A stretch of 64,000 nucleotides of DNA from Intrasporangiaceae bacterium (GCA_021324575.1 JAJPIW010000021.1:113035-177034); one strand, 5' to 3'. Counted from the first letter of the stretch, positions 20,511-28,901 are shown. The notes: a model not told the origin generated them from the letters alone. Made by a program: numbers and translations.

Positions 20511-21085
20511 CGGCTCCAGGTGACGACTGCCAGGACAGCGTCCGCCTCGAAGACTCCGATGTCGAACGTGGCCGACGCGTCCCACCAGCGGCCGGCACCG
20601 GCCGGCATACGCTCCACCGAGCCGTCCTGACCGACGTCGACTCCCCCACCGACCGCCAGGAGCAGGCCCGCCTCGGCCGAGACCTCGCCGCAGGCCCGGT
20701 GAACGGTGACCAGACCGCTCCCCCGGCCACGACGCACCATCAGGTTGAAGTCCGTCGACTGCCCGCCCAGGAGAGTGCAGTCGATGGGCGCATCGCCCGA
20801 GAACGTATACGGGACAAGGGTTCTGTCGAGCAGATGGTCCAGCGACCCGACCGGAGACGCCGAGCGAAGACGGACTCCGTCACCGTCGAGCAGCATGATG
20901 GTCCGGTCGATCCCCGGGAACGCCGAGAACGGCCCGTCAGCCGCAATCGTCGCCACGCTGACGCGCCAGTCGAAGGTGTCGAAGCCGGCCCCGACGGGCA
21001 TTGAGACGACCTCCCGCGTCGTGCCACCGCCGTTCCGCCACGGGGTCGCACGCAGGTCCTCGAGGCAAAACCGGTGGACAGCCAT
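20501..21085 (-). CDS. hutD: HutD/Ves-family cupin protein
   Basis: 194 residues from the ATG at 21085. The family start RATPWRNGGGTTREVVSMP, the WRVSVATIAADGPFSAFPGIDRTI core (quoted in part: FSAFPGIDRT) and the bicupin beta pattern identify HutD (Ves). HutD is linked to histidine use; it has been proposed to limit the pathway by binding N-formylglutamate-type metabolites. Here it is 26 kb from the hut enzyme genes of the same window. It converges on the LysR gene and diverges from the lysyl-oxidase-like gene. Confidence 0.82.
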   Translation of the reverse strand: MAVHRFCLEDLRATPWRNGGGTTREVVSMPVGAGFDTFDWRVSVATIAADGPFSAFPGIDRTIMLLDGDGVRLRSASPVGSLDHLLDRTLVPYTFSGDAPIDCTLLGGQSTDFNLMVRRGRGSGLVTVHRACGEVSAEAGLLLAVGGGVDVGQDGSVERMPAGAGRWWDASATFDIGVFEADAVLAVVTWSRQT

Positions 21086-21212
21086 GGCGTCACCGTCCCA
21101 CGAACCGGGCCCATGCCGCATACGTCCGGTTTGTCCCGTCGGTTTGCCCGAAACCCGATGCTCTCCTCGACGTGCCGGGCTACCTTCGAGACACCTCGAG
21201 CCGGAGTTCACC

Positions 21213-23846
21213 ATGAAGCGTCGATCGCGTGTGCTGGTCATGATGGGTGTCGCCCTGCTGGGCGTGGGGCAGCTCGCCCTGGCTCCATCCCCTCCTGCGA
21301 CGGCCGCCCCGGCCGGGACCGAGCATCGGCCCGACCTGCAGACGTTGATCCCGAGCGACTCCTTCTCGGTCGTCACGACTGCGACCGGCCGGGAGTTCCG
21401 CTACACGCACCTCATCTACAACAACGGGCCCGGGCCACTGGAGATCCAGCCGTCGTACGACCAGGCATCCGGCGGATACCGCGGCATGCAACAGCTGTTC
21501 ACCCACAACGCGGCGGGCGTGTGGTCCATGGTCCGGCAGGTCCGCGTCCCGGACACCTTCACGTTCCACGCCGAGCACGGGCACTTCCACTTCCCGATGG
21601 CCAGCTTCGGTCTGTATGCCGTGACGGCCACCGGCGGGGTCGGCGCACCCGTGGCGCTCTCGCCCAAGAACGGCTTCTGCATCGACGACTCCTACATCGA
21701 GAACACGACGATCGAGCACAGCGGCGAGTTCATCGGGAGCCGCAGCTCGTGCTCCGACCCCTCCGGGCTCCGGGGCATCTCGGTGGGCGGCGCGGACGAG
21801 TACGACTATCGAGACCCGGGTCAGGCGATCCCCATCCCCGGGCTGAAGGACGGCACCTACTGGTTCCGGGCGATGACCGACCCGAACAACGACTTCGTCG
21901 AGGCCAACGAGGCCAACAACGAGACCGACGTGAAGGTGACGATCGCCGGCAGCGCGGTCACCGCGGGGTCGGTCGTCCACCCCAACACCACCCCACCCAC
22001 CGGCACCCTGACCGTGCCCCCGGACGGCGGGGTGGTCCATGGGACGACGACGCTGACGGCCACGTCGACCGCGACCGGAGCCCTCAAGGTCGACTTCCTC
22101 GTCGACGGCAAGGTCGTGGGCAGCGACACGACCAGCCCGTACTCGATGAGCTGGGCCACGACCGGCGTGGTCGACGGAGCGCACTGGCTCGCTGCGAGGG
22201 TCACCGACTCCCTCGGCCGCACCGGAACCACGCCGGTCAACCAGGTCTACGTCAACAACGTGACGCCTCCGCCCCCGCCGCCGGGGACCACCTTGACGCT
22301 CGACGGACGGGCCAGCAAGGACGGGACGGGCGCCCAGTCGGCCGTGCTGTCCGGTCTGCACGGCGGAGACCTGCTCCTGGCCGCCGTCGGAACCGACGGG
22401 TCGAGCACGTCTTCCCAGACGGTGTCCGTGACGGGCAGTGGGCTCTCCTGGACCCTTGTCACGCGGTCCAACGGCCAGGCTGGTTCGAGTGAGATCTGGA
22501 AGGCCGTGCTCCCCTCGACGGCGACGACGGTCTCGGTCACCTCGACGCCAGCACAGACCGGGCTGGACCAGTCGTTGACCGTCAGCGCCTTCCGGGGGTC
22601 GGCCGGGATCGGCGCCAGCTCCGCGGCGAATGCCGCTACCGGGGCGCCGACGACGTCTCTGACGACGACCCGGGCCGGGTCCTTCGTGGTCGGGGCGGGC
22701 AACGACTGGGACGGAGCGGTCGCACGGACGGTCGGTGCCGGTCAGGCGCTGAACCACCAATGGGTCGACAGCACTGTCGGGGACACGTTCTGGACCCAGT
22801 CCGTCACGGCCCAGGTCCCGACCGCCGGCAAGACCGTGGCGGTCAACGACACGGCACCGACCAACCACCGGTGGAACCTGGTGTCGGCCGAGGTACTCGC
22901 CGTCAACTACACCCCGCCGCCCCCGGACGTGACGCCGCCCACCGTGCATCTGACCGACCCGGCCGCCGGGTCTACGGTCGGCGGCACTGTGGCTGTTGCA
23001 GCCACGGCTGCCGACAACGTCGGTGTCACGTCGGTGACGTTCACCGCCGACGGCAAGGCCATCGGGAAGTCCACCACCCCGCCGTTCATGGTCTCGTGGA
23101 ACTCGACCTCGGTGGCCGCCGGGAAGCACACGCTCGCCGCGTCGGCCGTGGACGCGGCCGGAAACGTCGGAACCTCCGCCGGGGTCGTCGTCACCGTGGA
23201 CAACTCCGCACCACCCCCCGCGAAGATCGTCGTGGAGCAGACCGTCAGCCGGCAGGCACGCGGGACTCTCGCCACACCTGCGTTCACCACCACCCATGCC
23301 GGTGACGTCCTCGTCGCCTTTGTCGCCATGGACGGCTCGGCACCGCGCACCCAGACCTCGACGGTCACGGGGGGCGGCCTGACCTGGACCTTGGTGAAGC
23401 GAGCCAACACCCAGGGCGGGACGTCGGAGATCTGGGCGGCGCGGTCAACCGGCCTGCTGTCCAACGCGGTCGTCACGGCGACCCCGCAGGAGACCGGGTT
23501 CGACGGGCTGCTCTCCGTCTTGGCCCTGACCGGTGCGGCCGGGACCGGCGTGGCCGGTGCGGGGGGCGGCCCGAACGGGGCACCGTCGATCTACCTGCCC
23601 GGAGTGGCCACCGGGTCCTGGGTCTTCGCGGTGGGCAACGACTGGGACAACGCCGTGGCCCGCACGCCCCACGCCGGCCAGGTGGTCCGGACCCAGTGGG
23701 TCGACACCGCCGCCGGCGACACGTTCTGGGTCCAGTCGACCGCGGCCCCCAACACCGCCATGGGGCTCGTCACGATCGCCGACACCGCGCCGACCACCGA
23801 CCAGTGGAACTACGCGGCGGTCGAGGTGACGGCCCACGCCGGCTGA
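21213..23846 (+). CDS. Secreted lysyl-oxidase-like protein with Ig-like and duplicated C-terminal domains
   Basis: 877 residues from the ATG at 21213 (GGAG 7 nt upstream). Sec signal peptide (1-32, cut near TAAPAG). Residues about 40-245 form a lysyl-oxidase-type domain: LIYNNGPGPLEIQ, a His cluster FHAEHGHFHFP (His119, 122, 124, 126) suited to copper, SPKNGFCIDDSY with Lys152, and Cys156/Cys180. Then an Ig-like domain (about 255-349), a Pro-rich linker, a domain of about 210 residues (357-567), a second Ig-like domain (568-668) and a second copy of the 210-residue domain (672-877); both copies share SGLSWTLV/GGLTWTLV, SSEIWKA/TSEIWAA and GNDWDGAVART/GNDWDNAVART. Likely a wall or matrix amine oxidase; substrate unknown. 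Confidence 0.8.
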   Translation: MKRRSRVLVMMGVALLGVGQLALAPSPPATAAPAGTEHRPDLQTLIPSDSFSVVTTATGREFRYTHLIYNNGPGPLEIQPSYDQASGGYRGMQQLFTHNAAGVWSMVRQVRVPDTFTFHAEHGHFHFPMASFGLYAVTATGGVGAPVALSPKNGFCIDDSYIENTTIEHSGEFIGSRSSCSDPSGLRGISVGGADEYDYRDPGQAIPIPGLKDGTYWFRAMTDPNNDFVEANEANNETDVKVTIAGSAVTAGSVVHPNTTPPTGTLTVPPDGGVVHGTTTLTATSTATGALKVDFLVDGKVVGSDTTSPYSMSWATTGVVDGAHWLAARVTDSLGRTGTTPVNQVYVNNVTPPPPPPGTTLTLDGRASKDGTGAQSAVLSGLHGGDLLLAAVGTDGSSTSSQTVSVTGSGLSWTLVTRSNGQAGSSEIWKAVLPSTATTVSVTSTPAQTGLDQSLTVSAFRGSAGIGASSAANAATGAPTTSLTTTRAGSFVVGAGNDWDGAVARTVGAGQALNHQWVDSTVGDTFWTQSVTAQVPTAGKTVAVNDTAPTNHRWNLVSAEVLAVNYTPPPPDVTPPTVHLTDPAAGSTVGGTVAVAATAADNVGVTSVTFTADGKAIGKSTTPPFMVSWNSTSVAAGKHTLAASAVDAAGNVGTSAGVVVTVDNSAPPPAKIVVEQTVSRQARGTLATPAFTTTHAGDVLVAFVAMDGSAPRTQTSTVTGGGLTWTLVKRANTQGGTSEIWAARSTGLLSNAVVTATPQETGFDGLLSVLALTGAAGTGVAGAGGGPNGAPSIYLPGVATGSWVFAVGNDWDNAVARTPHAGQVVRTQWVDTAAGDTFWVQSTAAPNTAMGLVTIADTAPTTDQWNYAAVEVTAHAG

Positions 23847-23893
23847 AGGCGTGCCGCCCGAGTGACGACCTGCTGCCCGGCTGCCGGCGTCGG

Positions 23894-24736
23894 TCAGGCG
23901 TGACGGGCAGCGGCCAGCTCCTTCACCGCGCTGTCGCGGGCCCGCTCCGCAGCCTTGAGTGTCCGTCGGGCCTGGGTCATGGCGGCCTCAGCATCGGCGA
24001 GGGACTGCTCGGCGTCGGCCAATGAGCCCTCGGCCCGGGCGAGACGTTCGGCACGCGCCGCTGCCGCCTGTTCGGCATCAAGACGGGCCTTCGCCGCGCG
24101 CTCCGCAGCCTTGGCAGCGTCGGCCGCCGGGGAAGCTTGGGTCGCCGCTGACGTCCCTGAGGTCTCTGACGTCACTGACCCCTCGACGTCGGGCGTCTCC
24201 GATCCGGACCCGGCGTCCCGACCCTCCAGCACGGTGAGGATGGCGCCGGAGCTCGTCCGAGCCACCGCGTCAGAGACGTCGACCTCGCCGAAACCGCTGT
24301 AGGACAACGCCTTCACGAGCTGCCCCGACGTCACGACCCGGGCGGCACCGGCATCGGCGATCGCGGCGATGGCCGTGTCTCGCACCTCCTGCTGGGCAGC
24401 ACCCTTGAGATCTCGGTCGCGTCCCGCGAGAACGCGAACCGCTGCCGCCACGAACCCGTCGACCGCGCTGTCCCGCGCCGGACGTAGGGCCTGCAGGGTC
24501 GCCATGTCCAGGCGCGACTGCGCATCGCGCAGCTTCTCGCCGACCCCCAGGAGGATGGCCAGCTCGTCCGGCGCCTCGCGCGCGACGAGGTTGACGGCCC
24601 AGCCCGCGAGGCTCGGCTTCCGGAGCTTGCCGATCTCGGCGTATGCCGTCTTGTCACCCGCCGCCTTCGCCTCGCCCGCCAGTCGCCTGCGCTCGCCCAT
24701 GAACTCATCGGGCTCCACGGCATACAGACGCTCCAT
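23894..24736 (-). CDS. Conserved actinobacterial protein of unknown function, coiled-coil C-terminus
   Basis: 280 residues from the ATG at 24736 (an in-frame start at 24841 is possible). The N-terminus, LYAVEPDEFMGERRRLA followed by GDKTAYAEIGKLRKPSLAGWAVNL, matches in pattern a family common in actinobacteria with the motif 'LR+PS..AWAVN'. A middle helical domain is followed by a Ser/Thr linker and a long Ala/Glu/Arg coiled coil (about 190-280). There is no signal peptide or TM segment. Function is unknown. It converges with the lysyl-oxidase-like gene. Confidence 0.65.
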   Translation of the reverse strand: MERLYAVEPDEFMGERRRLAGEAKAAGDKTAYAEIGKLRKPSLAGWAVNLVAREAPDELAILLGVGEKLRDAQSRLDMATLQALRPARDSAVDGFVAAAVRVLAGRDRDLKGAAQQEVRDTAIAAIADAGAARVVTSGQLVKALSYSGFGEVDVSDAVARTSSGAILTVLEGRDAGSGSETPDVEGSVTSETSGTSAATQASPAADAAKAAERAAKARLDAEQAAAARAERLARAEGSLADAEQSLADAEAAMTQARRTLKAAERARDSAVKELAAARHA

Positions 24737-24914
24737 CGCCGACACGACGGCGGGACTGACGGACTCGGCCACCCCTCGACGGTAGAGCAGGTAGAGCCGG
24801 ATGCCCCCAGGTCGGGCCGATCGGCTGCTCTCGGCAGTCATCTGTCCGGCCAGTCTCGGACGGATCGGCCGGATCGGCCTCGCCGGGCGACGGATCCGGG
24901 GTCACCATGGAGGG

Positions 24915-25460
24915 GTGGAGCAGATCCGGAGACCGGAACGGGCCCTCCTGCTGGCAGCCGTGGGAGGCGGACTGCTGTCGGTCGGGCTCGGTGTCTTCGG
25001 GTTCGCGCACGACCCGGACATCGCGAACGTCCCGACTCTGGGCTTCGGCAACGTCATCCGGATGAAGGTGTGGCTGGCGCTCGTCGTCGGGGTCCTCGCG
25101 TTGTGCCAGCTGGTGAGCGCGCTCTGGATGTACGGGAAGCTGGGACGGCCGGCGCCGCCCTGGCTGGGAACCGTCCACCGAGTGACCGGCTTGGCGGCGC
25201 TGCTCGTCAGCCTGCCCGTCGCGTTCGCCTGCCTCTACGGGATCGGCTTCTACACCGGCGACCTGCGGGTGATCCTGCACTCGGCCGCCGGGTGCCTGCT
25301 CTATGGGGCGTTCGTCGTCAAGGTGGCCGGCCTGCACACGCGCGGTCCGGGCTGGCTGGTGCCGGTGGCGGGCGGCACCGTCTTCACTCTGTTGGTCCTC
25401 ATTGTCTTGACCTCAGCCGGCTGGTACCTCAGCAGCAAGGGACTGCCCTCGGGCTATTGA
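24915..25460 (+). CDS. Four-helix membrane protein (DUF6529-like)
   Basis: 181 residues from the GTG at 24915, preceded by GGAGG. There are four or five hydrophobic helices. Conserved-looking His residues lie at helix ends in VHRVTGLAALLVSLPVAF and VILHSAAGCLLYGAF, the arrangement seen in b-type cytochromes and DUF6529-like proteins, so haem binding is conceivable but unproven. No operon partner; the next gene is 295 bp downstream. Confidence 0.65.
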   Translation: MEQIRRPERALLLAAVGGGLLSVGLGVFGFAHDPDIANVPTLGFGNVIRMKVWLALVVGVLALCQLVSALWMYGKLGRPAPPWLGTVHRVTGLAALLVSLPVAFACLYGIGFYTGDLRVILHSAAGCLLYGAFVVKVAGLHTRGPGWLVPVAGGTVFTLLVLIVLTSAGWYLSSKGLPSGY

Positions 25461-25755
25461 GTCCGGTGTGATGCCCGTGGCGGGTGGAGGGCCTGTAGCC
25501 ACCCCTGGATTTCCTCCTCACGCCGCTCAGTCCTGGTCCTGTCCTCCGGCCGCTTGTGAAGGAGTTCCATTGTGCTGCAGCGAAATTGGTTGGTTCCGGG
25601 ACTGGACGTATGTTCGTGTACAGGTGTACGATAGAGGTATGGCCACGGCAGCGCACTGAGGTCCGATGGCTCGCGTCATGAGAGCGTCGTGAAAGCGTCC
25701 TGAGGGCATCGATCCGACAGATGCGCACGGGACAGAGCGGGTGAGAATGGACGGC
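25461..25755 (+). promoter_or_regulatory. Intergenic region with promoter and short leader frame
   Basis: This stretch holds no full gene. A promoter-like pair TGGACG (25603-25608), 18-bp spacer, TACGAT (25627-25632) is followed 7 nt later by ATG at 25639 opening a 6-codon frame MATAAH that stops at 25659. The spacer contains a direct repeat GTGTAC-AG-GTGTAC. The layout would fit a leaderless mini-ORF ahead of the racemase gene about 95 bp downstream. Confidence 0.35.
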
Positions 25756-26445
25756 ATGCTGCGGATCGGTGTGCTGGGCGGGATGAGCTGGGAGTCGACG
25801 GCCGAGTACTACCGGATCCTCAACGAGGAGGTCGCGCGTCGGCTCGGCGGCCTGCACTCGGCACGACTCGTCGTCGGCTCGGTCGACTTCGCCGAGGTCG
25901 AGCGACTCCAGGTCGAGGGCCGGTGGGACGATGCCGGCACCCTCCTCGCCGACGAAGCACGCCGGCTCGAGGCTGCTGGCGCCGACTTCCTCGTCCTCGC
26001 GACGAACACGATGCACAAGGTCGCCGACGCCATCGAGACTGCCGTCGGCATCGACCTGCTCCACATCGGGGACGCGACCGCGGGGGCCGTCGTCGGCGCC
26101 GGGGTCCACCGGGTCGGGCTGCTGGGTACCGCGTTCACGATGCAGCAGGACTTCTACCGCGACCGGCTCGTCGCGCACGGCCTCGACGTCGTCGTCCCGT
26201 CACCGGCCGACCAGAACCTCATCCACCGGGTCATCTATGACGAGCTCTGCCTCGGCCGGATCCTCGAGACCTCGCGCGCGGCATACGTCGAGGTTCTCGA
26301 CCGGCTCGTCGCCGACGGCGCCGAGGGGGTCATCCTCGGCTGTACCGAGATCGAGCTGCTCCTCGACCCCGACGCCTCGTATGCCGTGCCGGTGTTCCCG
26401 ACCACGCGGCTGCACTGCATCGCCGCCGTCGACCGAGCACTCTGA
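25756..26445 (+). CDS. Aspartate/glutamate racemase-family protein (YgeA-like)
   Basis: 229 residues from the ATG at 25756, which gives the family start MLRIGVLGGMSWEST; in-frame starts at 25747 (ATG) and 25741 (GTG) are possible. The two active-site positions are Thr in ATNTMHKV and Cys in ILGCTEIELLL, the Thr/Cys pair of the broad-specificity E. coli racemase YgeA rather than the Cys/Cys of classic racemases. It probably interconverts amino-acid enantiomers without PLP in the cytoplasm. It ends inside a bidirectional hairpin. Confidence 0.83.
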   Translation: MLRIGVLGGMSWESTAEYYRILNEEVARRLGGLHSARLVVGSVDFAEVERLQVEGRWDDAGTLLADEARRLEAAGADFLVLATNTMHKVADAIETAVGIDLLHIGDATAGAVVGAGVHRVGLLGTAFTMQQDFYRDRLVAHGLDVVVPSPADQNLIHRVIYDELCLGRILETSRAAYVEVLDRLVADGAEGVILGCTEIELLLDPDASYAVPVFPTTRLHCIAAVDRAL

Positions 26446-26473
26446 GCTGGGTGTTATCGGCTCAGAGTGCTCG
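26434..26473. terminator. Bidirectional terminator hairpin overlapping two stop codons
   Basis: Perfect 14-nt arms CGAGCACTCTGAGC (26434-26447) and GCTCAGAGTGCTCG (26460-26473) enclose a 12-nt loop. The racemase TGA (26443-26445) is in the left arm and the stop of the opposing gene (26454-26456) is in the loop, so one hairpin serves both converging transcripts. Confidence 0.7.
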
Positions 26474-27128
26474 CGGACGGCGAAGGTACCGCCGTGCCGT
26501 GGGCACCCGCCGGCCCACCCGGTGCACCGGGGCCACCGTGGTCGTCGGGTCCGCCGGTGTGCAGGGTGATCGTCGACAGGTCCTTGCTCACGTCGTAGAA
26601 GACGTTGGCTGCGGCCTTGGTGCCGAGGACGTCATAGGAGCCGTCCGGGTCCTTGCGGACGGTCGTCACGGTGACCGCGGAGTCCTTGGCCTTGACTGCG
26701 GCAGTGACCTTGGCGGCCTCGGCCCCTGTGACCGGCGTGTCCGCGGACTTGCCCGGCCCGCCGGGACCGCCCTGTGCCTCGGTCACGGTCCTGTAGTCGG
26801 CGCTCACGTCGAACCTGACGGGCGCGCCCGCTTTGGTGCCTGAGGCGTCAAAGGAGCCGTCGGCGTCCTTGACGACCTCGGTGACCGTGACGGCAGAGTC
26901 CTTGGCCGTGACCGCGGCCTTGACCTTGGCCGTCTGGTCCGCCGTGGCAGCCGTGTGCTGGCCGCCGTGGCCGTGACCGTCGCCCGCGCCGTCAGGGGCG
27001 CGACCGCCGGACGAGGTCGAGGAGGGGGTCGGCGTGCTGGCTGCGTTCGCGATCGCGGCACCGCCGGCGATGATGGCGCCGGCAGCGACGACCGAACCTG
27101 CGGCGATGCCGAATGTCTTGCGGGACAT
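26454..27128 (-). CDS. Secreted protein with two PepSY-like repeats
   Basis: 224 residues. A signal peptide (1-30, AGGAAIANAAS) is followed by a Ser/Thr linker, a His/Gly-rich patch (GDGHGHGGQH) and two tandem repeats of about 60 residues: VKAAVTAKDSAVTVTEVVKD..FDVSADYRTVT and VTAAVKAKDSAVTVTTVRKD..YDVSKDLSTIT. The repeats resemble PepSY-type beta-alpha units in pattern (alternating VTAAV helix and DGS(Y/F) strand). The Gly/His/Pro-rich ends may bind metal. The role is unknown; it is probably exported to the wall or medium. Confidence 0.65.
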   Translation of the reverse strand: MSRKTFGIAAGSVVAAGAIIAGGAAIANAASTPTPSSTSSGGRAPDGAGDGHGHGGQHTAATADQTAKVKAAVTAKDSAVTVTEVVKDADGSFDASGTKAGAPVRFDVSADYRTVTEAQGGPGGPGKSADTPVTGAEAAKVTAAVKAKDSAVTVTTVRKDPDGSYDVLGTKAAANVFYDVSKDLSTITLHTGGPDDHGGPGAPGGPAGAHGTAVPSPSASTLSR

Positions 27129-27267
27129 GGAGTCTCCTTCGTCGGGAGAGGTGGCGAAGGTCGCCACCTGATGTCCGGTCACGTTCGGCGCGTGACCTGT
27201 CACCGGCCTGTCACGAGGTTCGGTCGAACCTAGGACTTCGTATGCCGGCCCGCCGGACCAAGCGGCG

Positions 27268-27699
27268 TCAGCCCTGCTGCAGCCGGCCGATCTCGGCGCG
27301 GGCGGCGCCGACGAGCTCCTCGTTGGTGTGGGCATGACCCCACAGGCCCCAGCCGCCGGGCGCCGCCTCGGCGAGAAGCACCCACGTGCGGTCCTTGAGG
27401 GTCTGGTCACCGGCGGCCATGGCGACCAGGGCGGTGAGCCGCTCGACGACGGCGAGCTGCTGGTCACGGTTGAGCGCTCCTGCGTTGGTGAGGACCTGGA
27501 CCCTGACGTAGGTGCTGTCGCCGTCGACGTTGGCGAGAGACGTGGCGGGCAGCTCGTGGACGAAGGCCGCAGTGTTCTTGCGGAACATCGGGATGTCGGG
27601 GACCTGCTCGACGTCCTTGACGGTGGCGGCGGCCTTGATGGCGAGCTGGTGCGGGTCGGCGAACGTCCCGGCGGCGGCGGTGATGTCGATCATGGGCAT
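27268..27699 (-). CDS. Tautomerase-superfamily protein
   Basis: 143 residues beginning Met-Pro, as tautomerases need an N-terminal proline (MPMIDITAAAGTF). The pattern of one beta-alpha-beta unit (MIDIT, then DSTYVRVQVLTNAGALNRDQQLAVVERLT quoted in part) and a second unit near the end (RTWVLLAEAAPGGWGLWG) fits a fused or extended 4-oxalocrotonate tautomerase/MIF-type fold. The substrate is unknown. It is divergent from a TetR gene with twin operators between, so it is probably the regulated target. Confidence 0.75.
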   Translation of the reverse strand: MPMIDITAAAGTFADPHQLAIKAAATVKDVEQVPDIPMFRKNTAAFVHELPATSLANVDGDSTYVRVQVLTNAGALNRDQQLAVVERLTALVAMAAGDQTLKDRTWVLLAEAAPGGWGLWGHAHTNEELVGAARAEIGRLQQG

Positions 27700-27742
27700 G
27701 GGAGGTGCCTCTCGGGACGAAGATCTGTGGGCGAGTCGTCGA

Positions 27743-27786
27743 CTATGACGACCGTCATAGACGGTAGGCTATGACGGTCGTCATAG
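27743..27786. promoter_or_regulatory. Twin TetR operators
   Basis: CTATGACGACCGTCATAG at 27743-27760 and CTATGACGGTCGTCATAG at 27769-27786. Each is an 18-bp palindrome with perfect 8-nt arms, and the second is the reverse complement of the first; centre-to-centre spacing is 26 bp. They lie between the divergent tautomerase and TetR genes and would let one regulator control both. Confidence 0.8.
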
Positions 27787-27814
27787 TCAAGGGTTGAGTG
27801 GAGGGAGGGCGTTC

Positions 27815-28378
27815 ATGGCCGCTGGGGTGCGTCAGCAGATGGTGGACACCGCCGCGGTGCTCCTTGCCAAGCACGGGCTACAGGCGACGTCGTTCGCCGA
27901 GGTGCTCAAGGCATCGGGTGCTCCCCGAGGATCGCTCTACCACCACTTCCCGGGTGGCAAGGACGAGCTCGTGCTCGCGGCCCTCGGCGCCGCGGGCGAC
28001 CGTGCCGCCACCGTCCTCGACGGGCTCGCCGGGCAACCCGCCGACCTCGTCGCCGAGCGGTTCATCGGCCTCTGGCGCGCCGTCCTCACCCGGTCGGACC
28101 TCACCGCCGGGTGCAGCCTGCTCGCCGTGACCGTCGCCGCCGACTCCGAGCCGCTGCTGGACCGTGCCGGCGAGATCTTCGCCGCCTGGACCGAACGGGT
28201 CGGCGAGCTCCTGGCCGCCGGGGGCGTGCCCGCCGAGCAGTCCACCGCCCTGGCCACGAGCCTCATCGCCGCGTGCGAGGGTGGCGTCGTCCTGGCCCGG
28301 GCCGCCCGGTCCATGGCGCCCTACGAGGCCGTCGCCGGGGTCCAGCTCGCCCTGGTGCGCTCCGCGATGTCCGGTTGA
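27815..28378 (+). CDS. TetR/AcrR-family regulator (LmrA/YxaF-like)
   Basis: 187 residues from the ATG at 27815, preceded by GGAGGGAGG at ideal distance. The N-terminal HTH has the usual GLQATSFAEVLKASGAPRGS and LYHHFPGGKDELV (residues about 20-55), and the C-terminal ligand domain is of the LmrA/YxaF type (CSLLAVTVAADSEPLL). It should repress the divergent tautomerase gene and itself through the two operators at 27743-27786. The inducer is unknown. Confidence 0.88.
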   Translation: MAAGVRQQMVDTAAVLLAKHGLQATSFAEVLKASGAPRGSLYHHFPGGKDELVLAALGAAGDRAATVLDGLAGQPADLVAERFIGLWRAVLTRSDLTAGCSLLAVTVAADSEPLLDRAGEIFAAWTERVGELLAAGGVPAEQSTALATSLIAACEGGVVLARAARSMAPYEAVAGVQLALVRSAMSG

Positions 28379-28412
28379 TGCGCGACCCGACCACCCGGCA
28401 TACGATCCGGCC

Positions 28413-28856
28413 ATGGCCCCTTCCCTCGCGACCCGCATCACGTCCGCCGTCATCACCGGTCACGGCAAGCTCTATCTCGCCACGGACGGACTCATCGGGC
28501 ACCGCCTCCTGGGCGTCCCCTGCCTCATCATGCGCAGCGTAGGCGCCAAGTCCGGTGCGCCACGGGCGAACTCGCTCACCTACGCGATGGACGGGGCGAG
28601 CTATCTCGTCGTCGCCTCGACCGGTGGCGGGCCGAAGAACCCCGCGTGGTTCCACAACCTGCGCAAGCACCCCGACGCCGTCGCACAGATCGGCCGCCGC
28701 CGCGTGCCCGTCACCGCCCACAGCGTCCTGCCCGGGGATGCCGACTACGAGCGGCTCTGGAAGATCGTCAACGACAACAACAAGCAGCGGTATGCCGCGT
28801 ACCAGCGGCTCACCTCCCGGCCCATCCCGGTCGTGGTGCTCACGCCAAAACCCTGA
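28413..28856 (+). CDS. Ddn-like deazaflavin (F420)-dependent reductase
   Basis: 147 residues. The split-beta-barrel pattern of the deazaflavin-dependent nitroreductase family is clear: LIMRSVGAKSGAPRANSLTY, YLVVASTGGGPKNPAWFHNL, and a late TSRPIPVVVLTP. These enzymes use F420H2 to reduce quinones or other acceptors, often near the membrane, and protect against oxidative stress. It lies 34 bp after the tetR gene on the same strand and may be cotranscribed. It implies F420 synthesis elsewhere in the genome. Confidence 0.85.
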   Translation: MAPSLATRITSAVITGHGKLYLATDGLIGHRLLGVPCLIMRSVGAKSGAPRANSLTYAMDGASYLVVASTGGGPKNPAWFHNLRKHPDAVAQIGRRRVPVTAHSVLPGDADYERLWKIVNDNNKQRYAAYQRLTSRPIPVVVLTPKP

Positions 28857-28871
28857 CCCTGCAACCCGTTT

Positions 28872-28900
28872 CGCGGGCGCGGGCGCGGGCGCGGGCGCGG
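28872..28900. repeat. GCGGGC hexanucleotide repeat
   Basis: Nearly five tandem copies of GCGGGC lie between the converging ddn-like gene and the coiled-coil protein gene. Such a tract can vary in copy number by slippage; it is outside both coding regions. Confidence 0.8.
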
Positions 28901-28901
28901 A

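Noticed and set aside
20706..21212. Upstream extension of the lysyl-oxidase-like frame
   Set aside because: It runs antisense through hutD and has no signal peptide; the ATG at 21213 is followed at once by one.
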